Positions 1-6,692 are shown, counted from the stretch's first letter. The stretch is DNA of 8,614 nt from an uncultured Collinsella sp. (GCA_900752275.1 CAADUS010000155.1:1-8614), one strand, 5' to 3'. Notes: a model not told the origin generated them from the sequence alone. Translations and numbers: made by a program.

Positions 1-593
1 GCCTGCGGCAACACGATTTTAAAGGTGATTTTAGCTTTGGAGAGACCGAGTGCCTGGGCGGCTTCGACTTGGCCGCGCGGTACGGCGTTGACACCGGCAC
101 GGAAGATCTCGGCGAGTACGCCGGCGGCAGCGAGCGCGACGGGAAGCGTGAGCATCCAAAACGACGGCAGCGCGATCTTGTACTGGGGCAGCACCAAAAA
201 GAAGAAGTAGATGAACAGCAGGCTCGGCACGCCGCGGAAGAAATCCGTGAGCACGCGGCAGACCAGCTGCAGCGGCTTAATGTCGCTGGTACGGCCGAGC
301 ATAAGGGCTAAGCCCAGCACCAGCGCGATGGCGCCGGCGGTGAGTGCGACTTTAACGGTGCCCTCAAAGCCGGCAAGCAGGAACTTCCAGGTGGTGAGGT
401 GCGTAAAGAAATACCAATAGTGGACCGAAAGCTGGCCGGTCACATAAAAGCGCTGCAACACGAGGGCGAAGAGCACGGCGACGGCAACAAGCGAGATGGC
501 GGTGCCGATGCGAATCTTGGCGCGCATTTTGGGGCCGGGAGCCTCGTAGAGCGCATCGCGCATGGTGAGCGCGGAGGTGGAGTGCTTGCTCAT
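1..593 (-). CDS. Polar amino acid ABC transporter permease, GluD/HisM-like (3' end outside window)
   Basis: This is an inner-membrane permease subunit of an amino acid importer, and its C-terminal end lies outside the window. About 197 codons are visible from ATG at 593. A charged N-terminus of about 28 residues precedes hydrophobic segments near residues 29-47, 82-100, 121-136 and 145-161. The segment FFRGVPSLLFIYFF (118-131) is the conserved helix seen in HisM/GlnP-type permeases. The cytoplasmic EAA loop that contacts the ATPase is clear: AEIFRAGVNAVPRGQVEAAQ starts at residue 161 and continues as ALGLS...VLPQA. The ATG overlaps the TGA of the upstream permease (ATGA, 590-593). A GGTGAGG Shine-Dalgarno at 602-608 lies inside that gene, which suggests translational coupling. 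It resembles the GluD partner of actinobacterial glutamate importers. The substrate is inferred, not proven. Confidence 0.9.
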   Translation of the reverse strand, partial: MSKHSTSALTMRDALYEAPGPKMRAKIRIGTAISLVAVAVLFALVLQRFYVTGQLSVHYWYFFTHLTTWKFLLAGFEGTVKVALTAGAIALVLGLALMLGRTSDIKPLQLVCRVLTDFFRGVPSLLFIYFFFLVLPQYKIALPSFWMLTLPVALAAAGVLAEIFRAGVNAVPRGQVEAAQALGLSKAKITFKIVLPQ

Positions 594-1249
594 CGGAGGA
601 TCCTCACCTTCTTATCAATGTAGTTGCCAATGTGGCTCACCACAAAGGCCGTGCCCAGGTAGCCGAGCGCCGAGATAAAGAACGCGGCGACGCCGCCGAG
701 CGAGCGCGTGTTGATGTAGCTCACCACGCCGGTGAGCTCTTGCGGTTGCAACGGCACCTGGCTGCCGAGCGCGGTGGTGAGCATGACAGCGATAAAGAGG
801 TTGGTCATGGGCAGCACGCTCGAGCGCAGCGCCTGCGGAATCACGATCTTGGCGAGGATACGGCTGAAGCTCATGCCGAGCGAACGTGCGGCTTCGACCT
901 GACCGACGCCGACGGTGTTGATGCCGCTCATAAAGTTCTCGGAGCCAAAGGCCGAGCCCAAAAGGACCGTGGCGACGATAACGCAGGTGCGGTAGGGCAG
1001 GACGACCTTGAGCGGCGGCAGCGCATAGACGACGATGATGAGCAGTGCGATGCCGGGGATGTTACGGAAGACCTGGACATACAGGTCGCCAAAGACGCGC
1101 AGCGGCTTGAGCGGCGACACGCGCATCACGGTGACGGCGACGGCCAGCACCATGGCGATGGCAAACGACTCAAGCGTCATGCCCCAGGTTGCTAGCAGCG
1201 CGTCGATATAGTTCTGGCCATAGAGCGACCAGAGTTCGGAGAGACTCAT
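590..1249 (-). CDS. Polar amino acid ABC transporter permease, GluC/HisQ-like
   Basis: A 219-residue membrane permease, the usual length for this family. Hydrophobic segments lie near residues 24-43, 62-80, 87-103, 148-165 and 186-206. FRNIPGIALLIIV (61-73) matches the conserved permease helix of His/Glu/Gln importers. The EAA loop is at 114-142 (GQVEAARSLG...IPQALR), the docking site for the ATPase. ATG at 1249 is preceded by GGGAGGT (1254-1260). The stop codon overlaps the start of the next permease, so the two are co-translated as a probable heterodimer. The upstream gene is the binding protein, 138 bp away across a stable hairpin. The overall resemblance is to GluC of glutamate uptake systems. 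The family is certain; the substrate is inferred. Confidence 0.92.
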   Translation of the reverse strand: MSLSELWSLYGQNYIDALLATWGMTLESFAIAMVLAVAVTVMRVSPLKPLRVFGDLYVQVFRNIPGIALLIIVVYALPPLKVVLPYRTCVIVATVLLGSAFGSENFMSGINTVGVGQVEAARSLGMSFSRILAKIVIPQALRSSVLPMTNLFIAVMLTTALGSQVPLQPQELTGVVSYINTRSLGGVAAFFISALGYLGTAFVVSHIGNYIDKKVRILR

Positions 1250-1273
1250 GCGGACCTCCCGCCGATAAGGAAA

Positions 1274-1299
1274 GGGGCTCCCGTGTGTACGGAAGCCCC
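1274..1299 (-). terminator. Hairpin between binding-protein and permease genes (partial terminator or RNA stabiliser)
   Basis: The arm at 1274-1284 (GGGGCTCCCGT) pairs with 1289-1299 (ACGGAAGCCCC), with a 4-base loop and one mismatch. In the minus-strand transcript the stem is followed only by UUUCCUUA, not a long U run. It therefore looks like a leaky terminator or a 3'-end stabiliser. In binding-protein-dependent importers such hairpins typically keep binding-protein mRNA more abundant than permease mRNA. That role is inferred from position. Confidence 0.55.
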
Positions 1300-1387
1300 G
1301 ACAACTCAGTGAGGAAACAGTTTACCGCAATAAAGCGCATCGTGCGTTTCCATATGGTTTCGTTGCGGCCGTTACCAGGCTCGCTGC

Positions 1388-2383
1388 CTAGGCGCCGATC
1401 TCGGGCAGCTCGGGAACATTAGTGTCGCCCGTACGGTCGCCGATGCAGATCTGCCACAGCTCAGTCCAGGTGCCATCGTCCTCGATCTTCTTAAGGAAGT
1501 CGTTGACAAAGGCGACGCCGTCGGAATCGAGCGGCAGGCCAATGCCATAGGGCTCCTTGCTGCCGAAGGGCTTGCCGGCGATTTTGTACTTACCGGGCTC
1601 GCGGACCAGGGCGCTCTGCTGCATGTTGTTATCGATGACGTAGGCGTCAACACGGCCCTGCTGGAGTGCCTGGCGGGCCTCCTCGTCGGTCTTGAACTCC
1701 TGCTGGCTGGCCTTGGGGGCGAACTCCTCCAGAATGGCGGGGCCGTTGGAGCCGGACTGGACGGCGACGTTCTTATCGGCCAGGTCGTCGACGCTCTTGA
1801 TGTCGTCGTTGTCGGCGAGCACTAGGATAGCCTGCTGGGTGTAGTAGTAGGGACCGGCAAAGGAGACGAGCTTCTTGCGCTCGTCAGTGATGGTGTAGGT
1901 GGCGAAGACAGCGTCGACCTGGCCGTTCTGCAGGACGGACTCGCGCGTGTCCGAGGTCACCTGGGTGATCTCGACCTTGTTCTCGCCCAGAATGTAGTTG
2001 GACAGGAGCTGTGCGATGCCGGCGTCAAAGCCACGGGTCTGACCGTCTTTCTCGTTGAGGAGGGAGAAGAGCGTGGAGGTCTGAACGCCACCGATCTTAA
2101 AGACGCCGGCGTCCTTGACGGCCGTGGCCCAGGTGCTGGCGGCGATGGCGTCGTCATCGGCCTTGGGGCCGTTGTCGACGAGCTTGTCGAATGCCTTGGC
2201 ATCGAGCGTGGTGGAAGCCTCGGTATCCTCGGAGCTCTTGGAGGAGCCGGCGGCGGAACCCTTGTCGGCCTCGGCGCTGGTGTCGGAGCAGCCGGCAAGA
2301 CCAAGGCCGGCGACGGTTGCGAAGGTGGCGGCAACGAAGCCGCGGCGGTCGAGAACGACCTGCTGGGAGAGGTTCTTGCTCAT
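1388..2383 (-). CDS. Amino acid (glutamate-type) ABC transporter substrate-binding lipoprotein
   Basis: This 331-residue extracellular solute-binding protein (SBP family 3) captures an amino acid and delivers it to the permeases encoded just downstream. The signal region has a twin-arginine motif (DRRGFVAA, residues 12-19), a hydrophobic stretch, and a lipobox LAGC with the lipidated Cys32. A Ser/Ala/Glu-rich linker follows (about 33-60), then the binding fold (about 93-325). Characteristic segments are GFDAGIAQLL, LQNGQVDAVFATYTITDERK and FAGPYYYTQQAILV, close in pattern to actinobacterial GluB glutamate-binding proteins as I remember them. ATG at 2383 is supported by AAGGTG at 2391-2396, seven bases upstream, and by a good promoter. 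It is the first gene of the operon. The exact ligand cannot be read from the sequence. Confidence 0.92.
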   Translation of the reverse strand: MSKNLSQQVVLDRRGFVAATFATVAGLGLAGCSDTSAEADKGSAAGSSKSSEDTEASTTLDAKAFDKLVDNGPKADDDAIAASTWATAVKDAGVFKIGGVQTSTLFSLLNEKDGQTRGFDAGIAQLLSNYILGENKVEITQVTSDTRESVLQNGQVDAVFATYTITDERKKLVSFAGPYYYTQQAILVLADNDDIKSVDDLADKNVAVQSGSNGPAILEEFAPKASQQEFKTDEEARQALQQGRVDAYVIDNNMQQSALVREPGKYKIAGKPFGSKEPYGIGLPLDSDGVAFVNDFLKKIEDDGTWTELWQICIGDRTGDTNVPELPEIGA

Positions 2384-2426
2384 GGTAGAACACCTTTCTC
2401 AATAAAATCCCTAGCGGTTGAGTAGA

Positions 2427-2456
2427 GTTATACCCTATCGCGCTCAAATGGGTCAA
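2427..2456 (-). promoter_or_regulatory. Sigma-70 promoter of the amino acid ABC importer operon
   Basis: On the minus strand, -35 TTGACC (2456-2451) and -10 TATAAC (2432-2427) are separated by 18 bases. Each matches the consensus at five of six positions. Predicted transcription starts near 2420, giving a leader of about 37 nt that includes the AAGGTG ribosome binding site. The leader is too short for a riboswitch. No clear operator was seen. Confidence 0.75.
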
Positions 2457-2497
2457 CACGAAATAACTCAGAAACATACTTACCTTATGGGTTATTG

Positions 2498-2534
2498 AAC
2501 CAACCAAAAAGGGACAGGTTTATTTTGGTAGGTT
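2498..2534. repeat. 12-bp inverted repeat, REP/RAYT-like element
   Basis: AACCAACCAAAA (2498-2509) and TTTTGGTAGGTT (2523-2534) are inverted copies with one mismatch, separated by 13 bases containing GGGACAGGTTTA. The composition differs from the GC-rich surroundings. From memory, intergenic elements combining a GGGACAGGTT core with TTTTGGT-type arms accompany REP-associated tyrosine transposases in various bacteria. No transposase is present here, so at most this is a stand-alone non-autonomous copy. The inverted repeat is seen directly; the element class is inferred. Confidence 0.45.
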
Positions 2535-2588
2535 TTATCTGGGGAAACGTCGATTATTACGGCTGGGATAGCGTTTTGCCGACGGCAT

Positions 2589-2645
2589 GATCGCTCGCAG
2601 CGGTCGCTATAATGGCGGCAACGCGACGCATATATAAGTAAGGAG
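2589..2645 (+). promoter_or_regulatory. Candidate promoter, dyad and ribosome binding site of the alcohol dehydrogenase gene
   Basis: A perfect -10 hexamer TATAAT lies at 2608-2613, but no good -35 stands 16-18 bases upstream. Activator help or a weak promoter is therefore likely. The place expected for spacer and -35 holds an imperfect dyad, GATCGCT-CGC-AGCGGTC (2589-2605, six of seven positions paired), which could be an operator. AGGAG at 2641-2645 sits seven bases before the start codon. Confidence 0.45.
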
Positions 2646-2652
2646 ATCGCGT

Positions 2653-3855
2653 ATGAACGGTTATTCGTTTTTCGCACCGACCAAGGTGTTGTTTGGCGCG
2701 GGCAAATTGGGCGAGCTGGGCGCGCAGAAGCTGCCCGGCACCAAAGCGCTCATCGTTACCACGGGTGGCAACTCGGTCAAGCGCTTTGGATATCTAGGAC
2801 GTTTGGAGGCCGAGCTCGAACGCGCCGGCGTGGCGCACGAGCTGTTCGATCGCATTGAGCCTAACCCGCTGCGCGATACCGTCAACGCGGGTGGCTGGGT
2901 GGCGCGTACCCATGGCTGCGACTTTGTCCTGGCGCTCGGCGGCGGCTCGGTCATGGACGGCAGCAAGGGCATCTGCGCAGTGGCGACCAACCCGCATGCC
3001 GATACCGAGGGCAACGAGTGCCCCGGTGACATCTGGGACTTTGTGAATGGCGGCACTGCGCTCGGCCTGCCGATCCCCAACGATCCGCTGCCGCTTGTTT
3101 GCGTGACCACCACGGCGGGTACCGGCTCCGAGGTCGATGCAGGCGGTGTTCTGTCCTGCGAAGAAAATGATGAGAAGCTTCGTCTGGGCGATCCGCGCCT
3201 GTTCCCGGTGCTTTCGATCGTTGATCCCGAGCTCATGGTGAGCGTTCCGGCACGTCTGACCGCCTATCAGGGATTCGACGCCCTGTTCCATTGTGTTGAG
3301 TGCTACATCTCAAATACCAACACGCCCGTGGGTGACATGATTTGCCGCGAAGGCATCCGCCGTGCCGCCGTGGCACTGCCTACGTGCGTTAATAATGGCG
3401 ATGACCTGGAGGCGCGCTCGAGCCTTGCGTTTGCCAACACGCTCGGCGGTTATGCCATGGATGCCTCGGGCACCACGGGCTCGCATGGTCTTGAACATGG
3501 CATGAGCGCGCATCATCACGACCTGCCGCACGGCGCCGGCCTCATTATGATTGCCCGTGCCTATCACACATGGATGATCGATCACGGTGCCGCACCAGAG
3601 CGCTATATCGACATGGCGCGTCTAATGGGCAATGCCGCCGCGGATGATCCGCACGATTTTGTGATTGAGCTCACGCGCCTGCTGGAGGCTTGCCATGTGG
3701 CCGACCTTGCCATGAGCGAGTGGGGGATTACGGTCGAAGAGTTGCCGACCATCGCGCACAATGCCCTGACGACCAACGGCGTCCTGTTCAGCCACGACCC
3801 CGTGACGCTGACCGACTCCGACGTCGTCAAAATTCTCAAGAACAGCTACCGTTAG
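2653..3855 (+). CDS. Iron-containing alcohol dehydrogenase
   Basis: A 400-residue group III (metal-dependent) alcohol dehydrogenase, the usual family length. It interconverts an alcohol and an aldehyde or ketone with NAD(P)H, in the cytoplasm. The N-terminus FFAPTKVLFGAGKLGELG is typical. The dinucleotide-binding segment LALGGGSVMDGSKG is at 94-106, and TTAGTGSEV (153-161) is the second family signature. Likely metal ligands are D209 and H213 (FDALFH), H278 (HGLEH, with H282 nearby) and H293 (LPHG). The SAHHHDLPHGAGL form is one residue longer between the histidines than in butanol dehydrogenases, placing it in a different subgroup. The start at 2653 is fixed by AGGAG seven bases upstream. 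It is a single-gene unit whose 3' flank carries the alternating repeat array. The physiological substrate cannot be told. Confidence 0.93.
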   Translation: MNGYSFFAPTKVLFGAGKLGELGAQKLPGTKALIVTTGGNSVKRFGYLGRLEAELERAGVAHELFDRIEPNPLRDTVNAGGWVARTHGCDFVLALGGGSVMDGSKGICAVATNPHADTEGNECPGDIWDFVNGGTALGLPIPNDPLPLVCVTTTAGTGSEVDAGGVLSCEENDEKLRLGDPRLFPVLSIVDPELMVSVPARLTAYQGFDALFHCVECYISNTNTPVGDMICREGIRRAAVALPTCVNNGDDLEARSSLAFANTLGGYAMDASGTTGSHGLEHGMSAHHHDLPHGAGLIMIARAYHTWMIDHGAAPERYIDMARLMGNAAADDPHDFVIELTRLLEACHVADLAMSEWGITVEELPTIAHNALTTNGVLFSHDPVTLTDSDVVKILKNSYR

Positions 3856-3870
3856 TTGCCTTGCTGCTTT

Positions 3871-4088
3871 GTCTCGATCTGTAACATCTGCAGCCGTTTT
3901 TACCGAGTAACTGTTACAGATTGAGATTTTCTCTTCAGGGGAATTCGAATGTCTCGATCTGTAACAACTGGACGGACAAAAGGTCTCTATCTGTTACAGA
4001 TTGAGACAAAGGCCAGGGACTAAGACGTCTTGTCAAGATCTGTAACAGGTAGACGGGAATTCGGGCCCTAGGTGTTACAGACTGAGAT
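3871..4088. repeat. Array of six alternating 16-bp arms, about 40-bp pitch
   Basis: The arm consensus is GTCTCGATCTGTAACA. Forward copies start at 3871, 3951 and 4032. Inverted copies (TGTTACAGATTGAGAC type) start at 3912, 3992 and 4073. Start-to-start distances are 41, 39, 41, 40 and 41. The three forward-to-inverted gaps are each exactly 25 bases (3887-3911, 3967-3991, 4048-4072) and unrelated in sequence. The inverted-to-forward gaps are 23-24 bases. The third pair is the most degenerate (GTCAAGATCTGTAACA / TGTTACAGACTGAGAT). Each forward-inverted pair could form a 13-16-bp stem. The first pair is followed by TTTTCTCTT, so it might also end the alcohol dehydrogenase transcript. Only short open frames cross the region and none looks coding. 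Function unknown. Confidence 0.9.
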
Positions 4089-4105
4089 AATCGCGCCGCG
4101 AAAAT

Positions 4106-4145
4106 AAAAACCTCCGCAGGGGTGCTTCCCTTGCGGAGGTTTTTT
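4106..4145. terminator. Bidirectional rho-independent terminator
   Basis: CCTCCGCA (4111-4118) pairs with TGCGGAGG (4132-4139). The stem extends inward through GGG/CCC around a short TGCTT loop. It is flanked by five A's on the left and six T's on the right, so it can end transcripts in both directions. On the minus strand it begins within the TAA stop codon of the DXS-family gene. On the plus strand it would stop read-through from the alcohol dehydrogenase and the repeat array. Confidence 0.88.
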
Positions 4146-5925
4146 ACTCGTTGAGAAGCCTTGCAGCTTCGGCGGCCATGTTCTCGACCGTCATGCCGTT
4201 CTGCGCGAGCAGTTCGTTGGGGTCGTAGCGGTCGGGGAAGCCCTTGGCGATGCCGAAGGTGCGCGTGCGCAACGGCGTGCATGCTAGATAACATGCCACG
4301 CGCTCACCCCAGCCGCCGTCCAAGATGCCGTCCTCGAGGGTGACAACAACGTGATGCTCGGCGGCAAGGCTGTCGAGGAACTCGTGGTCGAGCTCGGTTG
4401 CAAAGCGCGGGTTGACGAGCGTGGCCTCGATGCCGTACTCGGCGGCCAAGCGGTTTGCCACGTGCTCGCCCAGCTCAAAGAAATCGCCAAGCGCGAGCAC
4501 GGCTACGTTGCGACCCTGGCGTACCACGTTGTAGCGAACGGCGCTGTAGTCGGTGTCCTCGGCGGGCGCCAAATCGGGGCGGCTAACCAGGCCAATGCCC
4601 GGTACGCGGATCGCCACGGGATGCTCGCGGTAGTCGAGCGACCAACTCAGCATGGACAGGTATTCCTCCATGCAGGCCGGCGCCAAGTAGTGTATGTTGG
4701 GAAGTCCGCCCAGCATGGAAATATCAAAGAACGAAAGGTGCGTCTCGGACGTGGTGCCAAAGATCGACGCGCCAAACACCAGGATGGTTGCAGAGGCGTC
4801 GTTGAGGCACAGGTCGTGCCACAGCTCGTCGTAGGCGCGCTGCAAAAACGTGCCGTACACACCAAAGACTGGCTTGGCGCCCGAGCGTGCAAGCGCGGTG
4901 GCAAAGGTCACGGCGTGCTCCTCGGCAATGCCCACGTCGACAAACTGCTTGCCTGCCGCGGCGCGAAGCTCGGGTGTAAAGCCCATGATGTAGGGCGTGG
5001 CGGCCGTGATGCCCACGACCTGCGGATCGCGCTCGATGGCGGCGCTGAGCGCCTCGCCCGTAATATCGGCATAGGTGCGCGGTGCGGGCTCGCTCGGGTG
5101 GCCCGGGCAAAGTTTGCGGCCGGTTGCCATATCGAAGGGCCCCACATGATGCCAGTGCTCGGGATCGCTCTGGGCTGGCTCAAAGCCCTTGCCCTTGGCG
5201 GTCGAGACGTGCAGCACGATGGGGTGATCGATATCGCGCAGCTCCTGCAGCGTATCGACCAGCGCTTGGACATCGTTGCCGGCGGCCAGGTAGCGATAGT
5301 CGAGCCCCAGCGCGCGGAAAACGTTGCGCTCGCAGGTGCCGTTGCTGGCACGCAGCTCGGCCAGATTGCGATAGAGGCCACCGTGGTTTTCGGCAATGGA
5401 CTGGTCGTTATCGTTGACGATGATGATCAGGTTGCTGTCGAGCTCGGCGGCATTGTTAAAGCCCTCAAACGCCAGGCCGCCCGAAAGCGAGCCGTCGCCA
5501 ATAACAGTAATGACGTTATACATGTCACCCGCCAGGTCGCGCGCGTGGGCAAGGCCGCAGCCCAAGCTCACCGACGTGGAGGTATGGCCCATGGCAAACA
5601 GGTCATGCTCGGACTCGTCGGGATTGGCAAAGCCAGAGGCCTCGCCAAAGCGCTCCGGGTCGATATAGGTGTACGCGCGCCCGGTCAGCGCCTTGTGGGC
5701 GTAGGTCTGGTGCGACACGTCAAAGACAATCTTGTCGGTGGGGGAGTTAAACACGCGATGGAGCGCGACCGTGAGCTCAACGACGCCCAGGTTGGGTGCA
5801 ACGTGTCCGCCGACAGCGGCGGAGCTTTCGAGGATGGCGTGGCGAATCTCATCGCAGAGCTGCGGGAGCTCAGCGCGATTAAGAGCCTTGACGTCCTCGG
5901 GCGTTGTCGTTTGCGTAAGCAGCAT
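4144..5925 (-). CDS. Divergent 1-deoxy-D-xylulose-5-phosphate synthase (DXS) family protein
   Basis: A 593-residue thiamine diphosphate enzyme with the whole DXS architecture, slightly shorter than the usual 620 or so. Canonical DXS joins pyruvate and glyceraldehyde 3-phosphate to make DXP for isoprenoids, thiamine and pyridoxal. Visible landmarks are H41 (GGHVAPNLG), DVSHQTYAHK (69-78), MGHTSTS (112-118), the diphosphate motif from GDG (143) to NDN (171), H259/H260, and the cofactor glutamate E335 (GIAEEHAVTFA). R363 lies in TFLQRAYD, H396 in SETHLSFFD, and the C-terminal domain covers about 460-593. An ungapped alignment by eye to E. coli DXS (constant offset 35 from Y392 to R478) puts G385 and G443 at the two phosphate-binding arginines R420 and R478, and T392 at D427. 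The substrate may therefore differ. ATG at 5925 follows GGAG 12 bases upstream; an in-frame TAA rules out a longer start. It is monocistronic, with a terminator at its stop codon. Confidence 0.85.
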   Translation of the reverse strand: MLLTQTTTPEDVKALNRAELPQLCDEIRHAILESSAAVGGHVAPNLGVVELTVALHRVFNSPTDKIVFDVSHQTYAHKALTGRAYTYIDPERFGEASGFANPDESEHDLFAMGHTSTSVSLGCGLAHARDLAGDMYNVITVIGDGSLSGGLAFEGFNNAAELDSNLIIIVNDNDQSIAENHGGLYRNLAELRASNGTCERNVFRALGLDYRYLAAGNDVQALVDTLQELRDIDHPIVLHVSTAKGKGFEPAQSDPEHWHHVGPFDMATGRKLCPGHPSEPAPRTYADITGEALSAAIERDPQVVGITAATPYIMGFTPELRAAAGKQFVDVGIAEEHAVTFATALARSGAKPVFGVYGTFLQRAYDELWHDLCLNDASATILVFGASIFGTTSETHLSFFDISMLGGLPNIHYLAPACMEEYLSMLSWSLDYREHPVAIRVPGIGLVSRPDLAPAEDTDYSAVRYNVVRQGRNVAVLALGDFFELGEHVANRLAAEYGIEATLVNPRFATELDHEFLDSLAAEHHVVVTLEDGILDGGWGERVACYLACTPLRTRTFGIAKGFPDRYDPNELLAQNGMTVENMAAEAARLLNE

Positions 5926-5950
5926 CGTTGTGGGTTACTCCATGCGAATC

Positions 5951-5964
5951 GAGCGCCGGCGCTC
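5951..5964. promoter_or_regulatory. Perfect 14-bp palindrome upstream of the DXS-family gene
   Basis: GAGCGCCGGCGCTC is a perfect palindrome 26 bases upstream of the DXS-family start codon, in the divergent region shared with the HD-domain operon. It could be a repressor site or a small leader hairpin. GC-rich DNA makes such palindromes easier to get by chance, so this is tentative. No confident -35/-10 pair was found on either strand of 5926-6152. Confidence 0.3.
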
Positions 5965-6037
5965 CCTCGGCCGGCACAATTGCACAAAACAGTCTCGCAC
6001 ATTTTGGCGTTTGATATGTGACGGCGGCGCGGTAATT

Positions 6038-6049
6038 CGCCAACTGGCG
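6038..6049. promoter_or_regulatory. Short dyad in the divergent intergenic region
   Basis: CGCCA-AC-TGGCG is a 5-bp dyad with a 2-base centre, about midway between the two divergent genes. An operator role is possible but supported only by symmetry and position. Confidence 0.2.
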
Positions 6050-6152
6050 GGGCAAAACGTTTTGTCCGATGCCATACTGATACATTCGATGATGATTTAT
6101 TCAATGCGTGCGGGCCGTGGCTTGCCGCCGTGAGCCGCTGGAAGGAGGCAGC

Positions 6153-6689
6153 ATGTTCGATGCCGTTCGTGCCGAGAAAATCGCGCACGAGGTCGACTAT
6201 GCCGCCCGCCAGCTGGCCCAGGCAGGCCGCTTGGACCTGACGCACGAGTTTATCCAGCATGGTGACGTGACGGTCTATGCACATGTAACTTCGGTTGCGC
6301 GGGCGAGCCTGTCCTTTGCCGAGCGCTTGGGCCGTGCTGGCATTTCGGTCGACCGTGCCTCGCTGCTGCGCGGAGCCTTGCTGCACGACTACTTTCTCTA
6401 TGACTGGCACGATCCCGACCCAAGCCATCGGCTGCATGGCTTTCGCCACCCGTTTTTTGCCCTGGCGCGTGCCGAGGAAGATTTTGAGCTGACGCCGCGC
6501 GAGCGGAATATTATCGTGCGGCATATGTTTCCACTGGTGCCGGTGCCGCCGACGTGTCGTGAGGCATGGATTGTGTGCCTGGCAGACAAATGGTGCGCGC
6601 TGCGCGAGACAGTTGCCGGCCGTCTGCCGCGCAAGGACGAGGCTGACGATGGCGCGAATAGCGAATCGAGCGAAAAGAGGAGAGGGTAG
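6153..6689 (+). CDS. HD-domain phosphohydrolase (HD superfamily)
   Basis: A 178-residue soluble metal-dependent hydrolase of the HD superfamily. Visible metal-site residues are H44 (YAHVTSV), H78-D79 (LLHDYFLYDWH), H99 (FRHP), H124 (IVRHMFP) and D145 (CLADKWC), in the right order and spacing. It lacks GGDEF, EAL, GYP or RelA-type flanking domains, so the natural substrate (nucleotide or other phosphoester) is unknown. The C-terminal 20 residues are charged and probably disordered. The start at 6153 is chosen for the strong AAGGAGG at 6142-6148. An upstream in-frame ATG at 6108 would place that site inside the coding region. It is the first gene of a two-gene operon with the CmpB-type membrane protein, three bases away. 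In my recollection this pairing recurs in Clostridia and Coriobacteria. Confidence 0.88.
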   Translation: MFDAVRAEKIAHEVDYAARQLAQAGRLDLTHEFIQHGDVTVYAHVTSVARASLSFAERLGRAGISVDRASLLRGALLHDYFLYDWHDPDPSHRLHGFRHPFFALARAEEDFELTPRERNIIVRHMFPLVPVPPTCREAWIVCLADKWCALRETVAGRLPRKDEADDGANSESSEKRRG

Positions 6690-6692
6690 ACG

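Noticed and set aside
632..1195. 187-codon open frame on the plus strand
   Set aside because: It is antisense to a clear permease gene with an EAA loop; the translated product is low in hydrophobic residues and resembles nothing.
1350..1357. CCATATGG palindrome downstream of the binding-protein gene
   Set aside because: Eight bases is too short to mean much on its own, and no related sequence is nearby.
2462..2496. AATAAC/GTTATT inverted repeat as an operator of the importer operon
   Set aside because: Only six paired bases, widely separated, in AT-rich DNA; chance is likely.
2576..2613. TTGCCG (2576-2581) as -35 partner of the TATAAT at 2608
   Set aside because: The spacing is 26 bases, too long for a sigma-70 promoter.
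3871..4088. Genuine CRISPR array
   Set aside because: Repeats are only 16 bp, alternate in orientation and are imperfect. Spacers are 23-25 bp, there are few units, and no cas gene is in the window.
4351..6021. Long open frame (556 codons) on the plus strand
   Set aside because: It is antisense to the DXS-family gene, has no ribosome site or recognisable protein features, and is the usual GC-rich shadow of the real frame.
6108..6152. Longer start for the HD-domain protein at 6108
   Set aside because: A strong AAGGAGG at 6142-6148 sits just before the ATG at 6153, and the extra N-terminal residues look non-coding.
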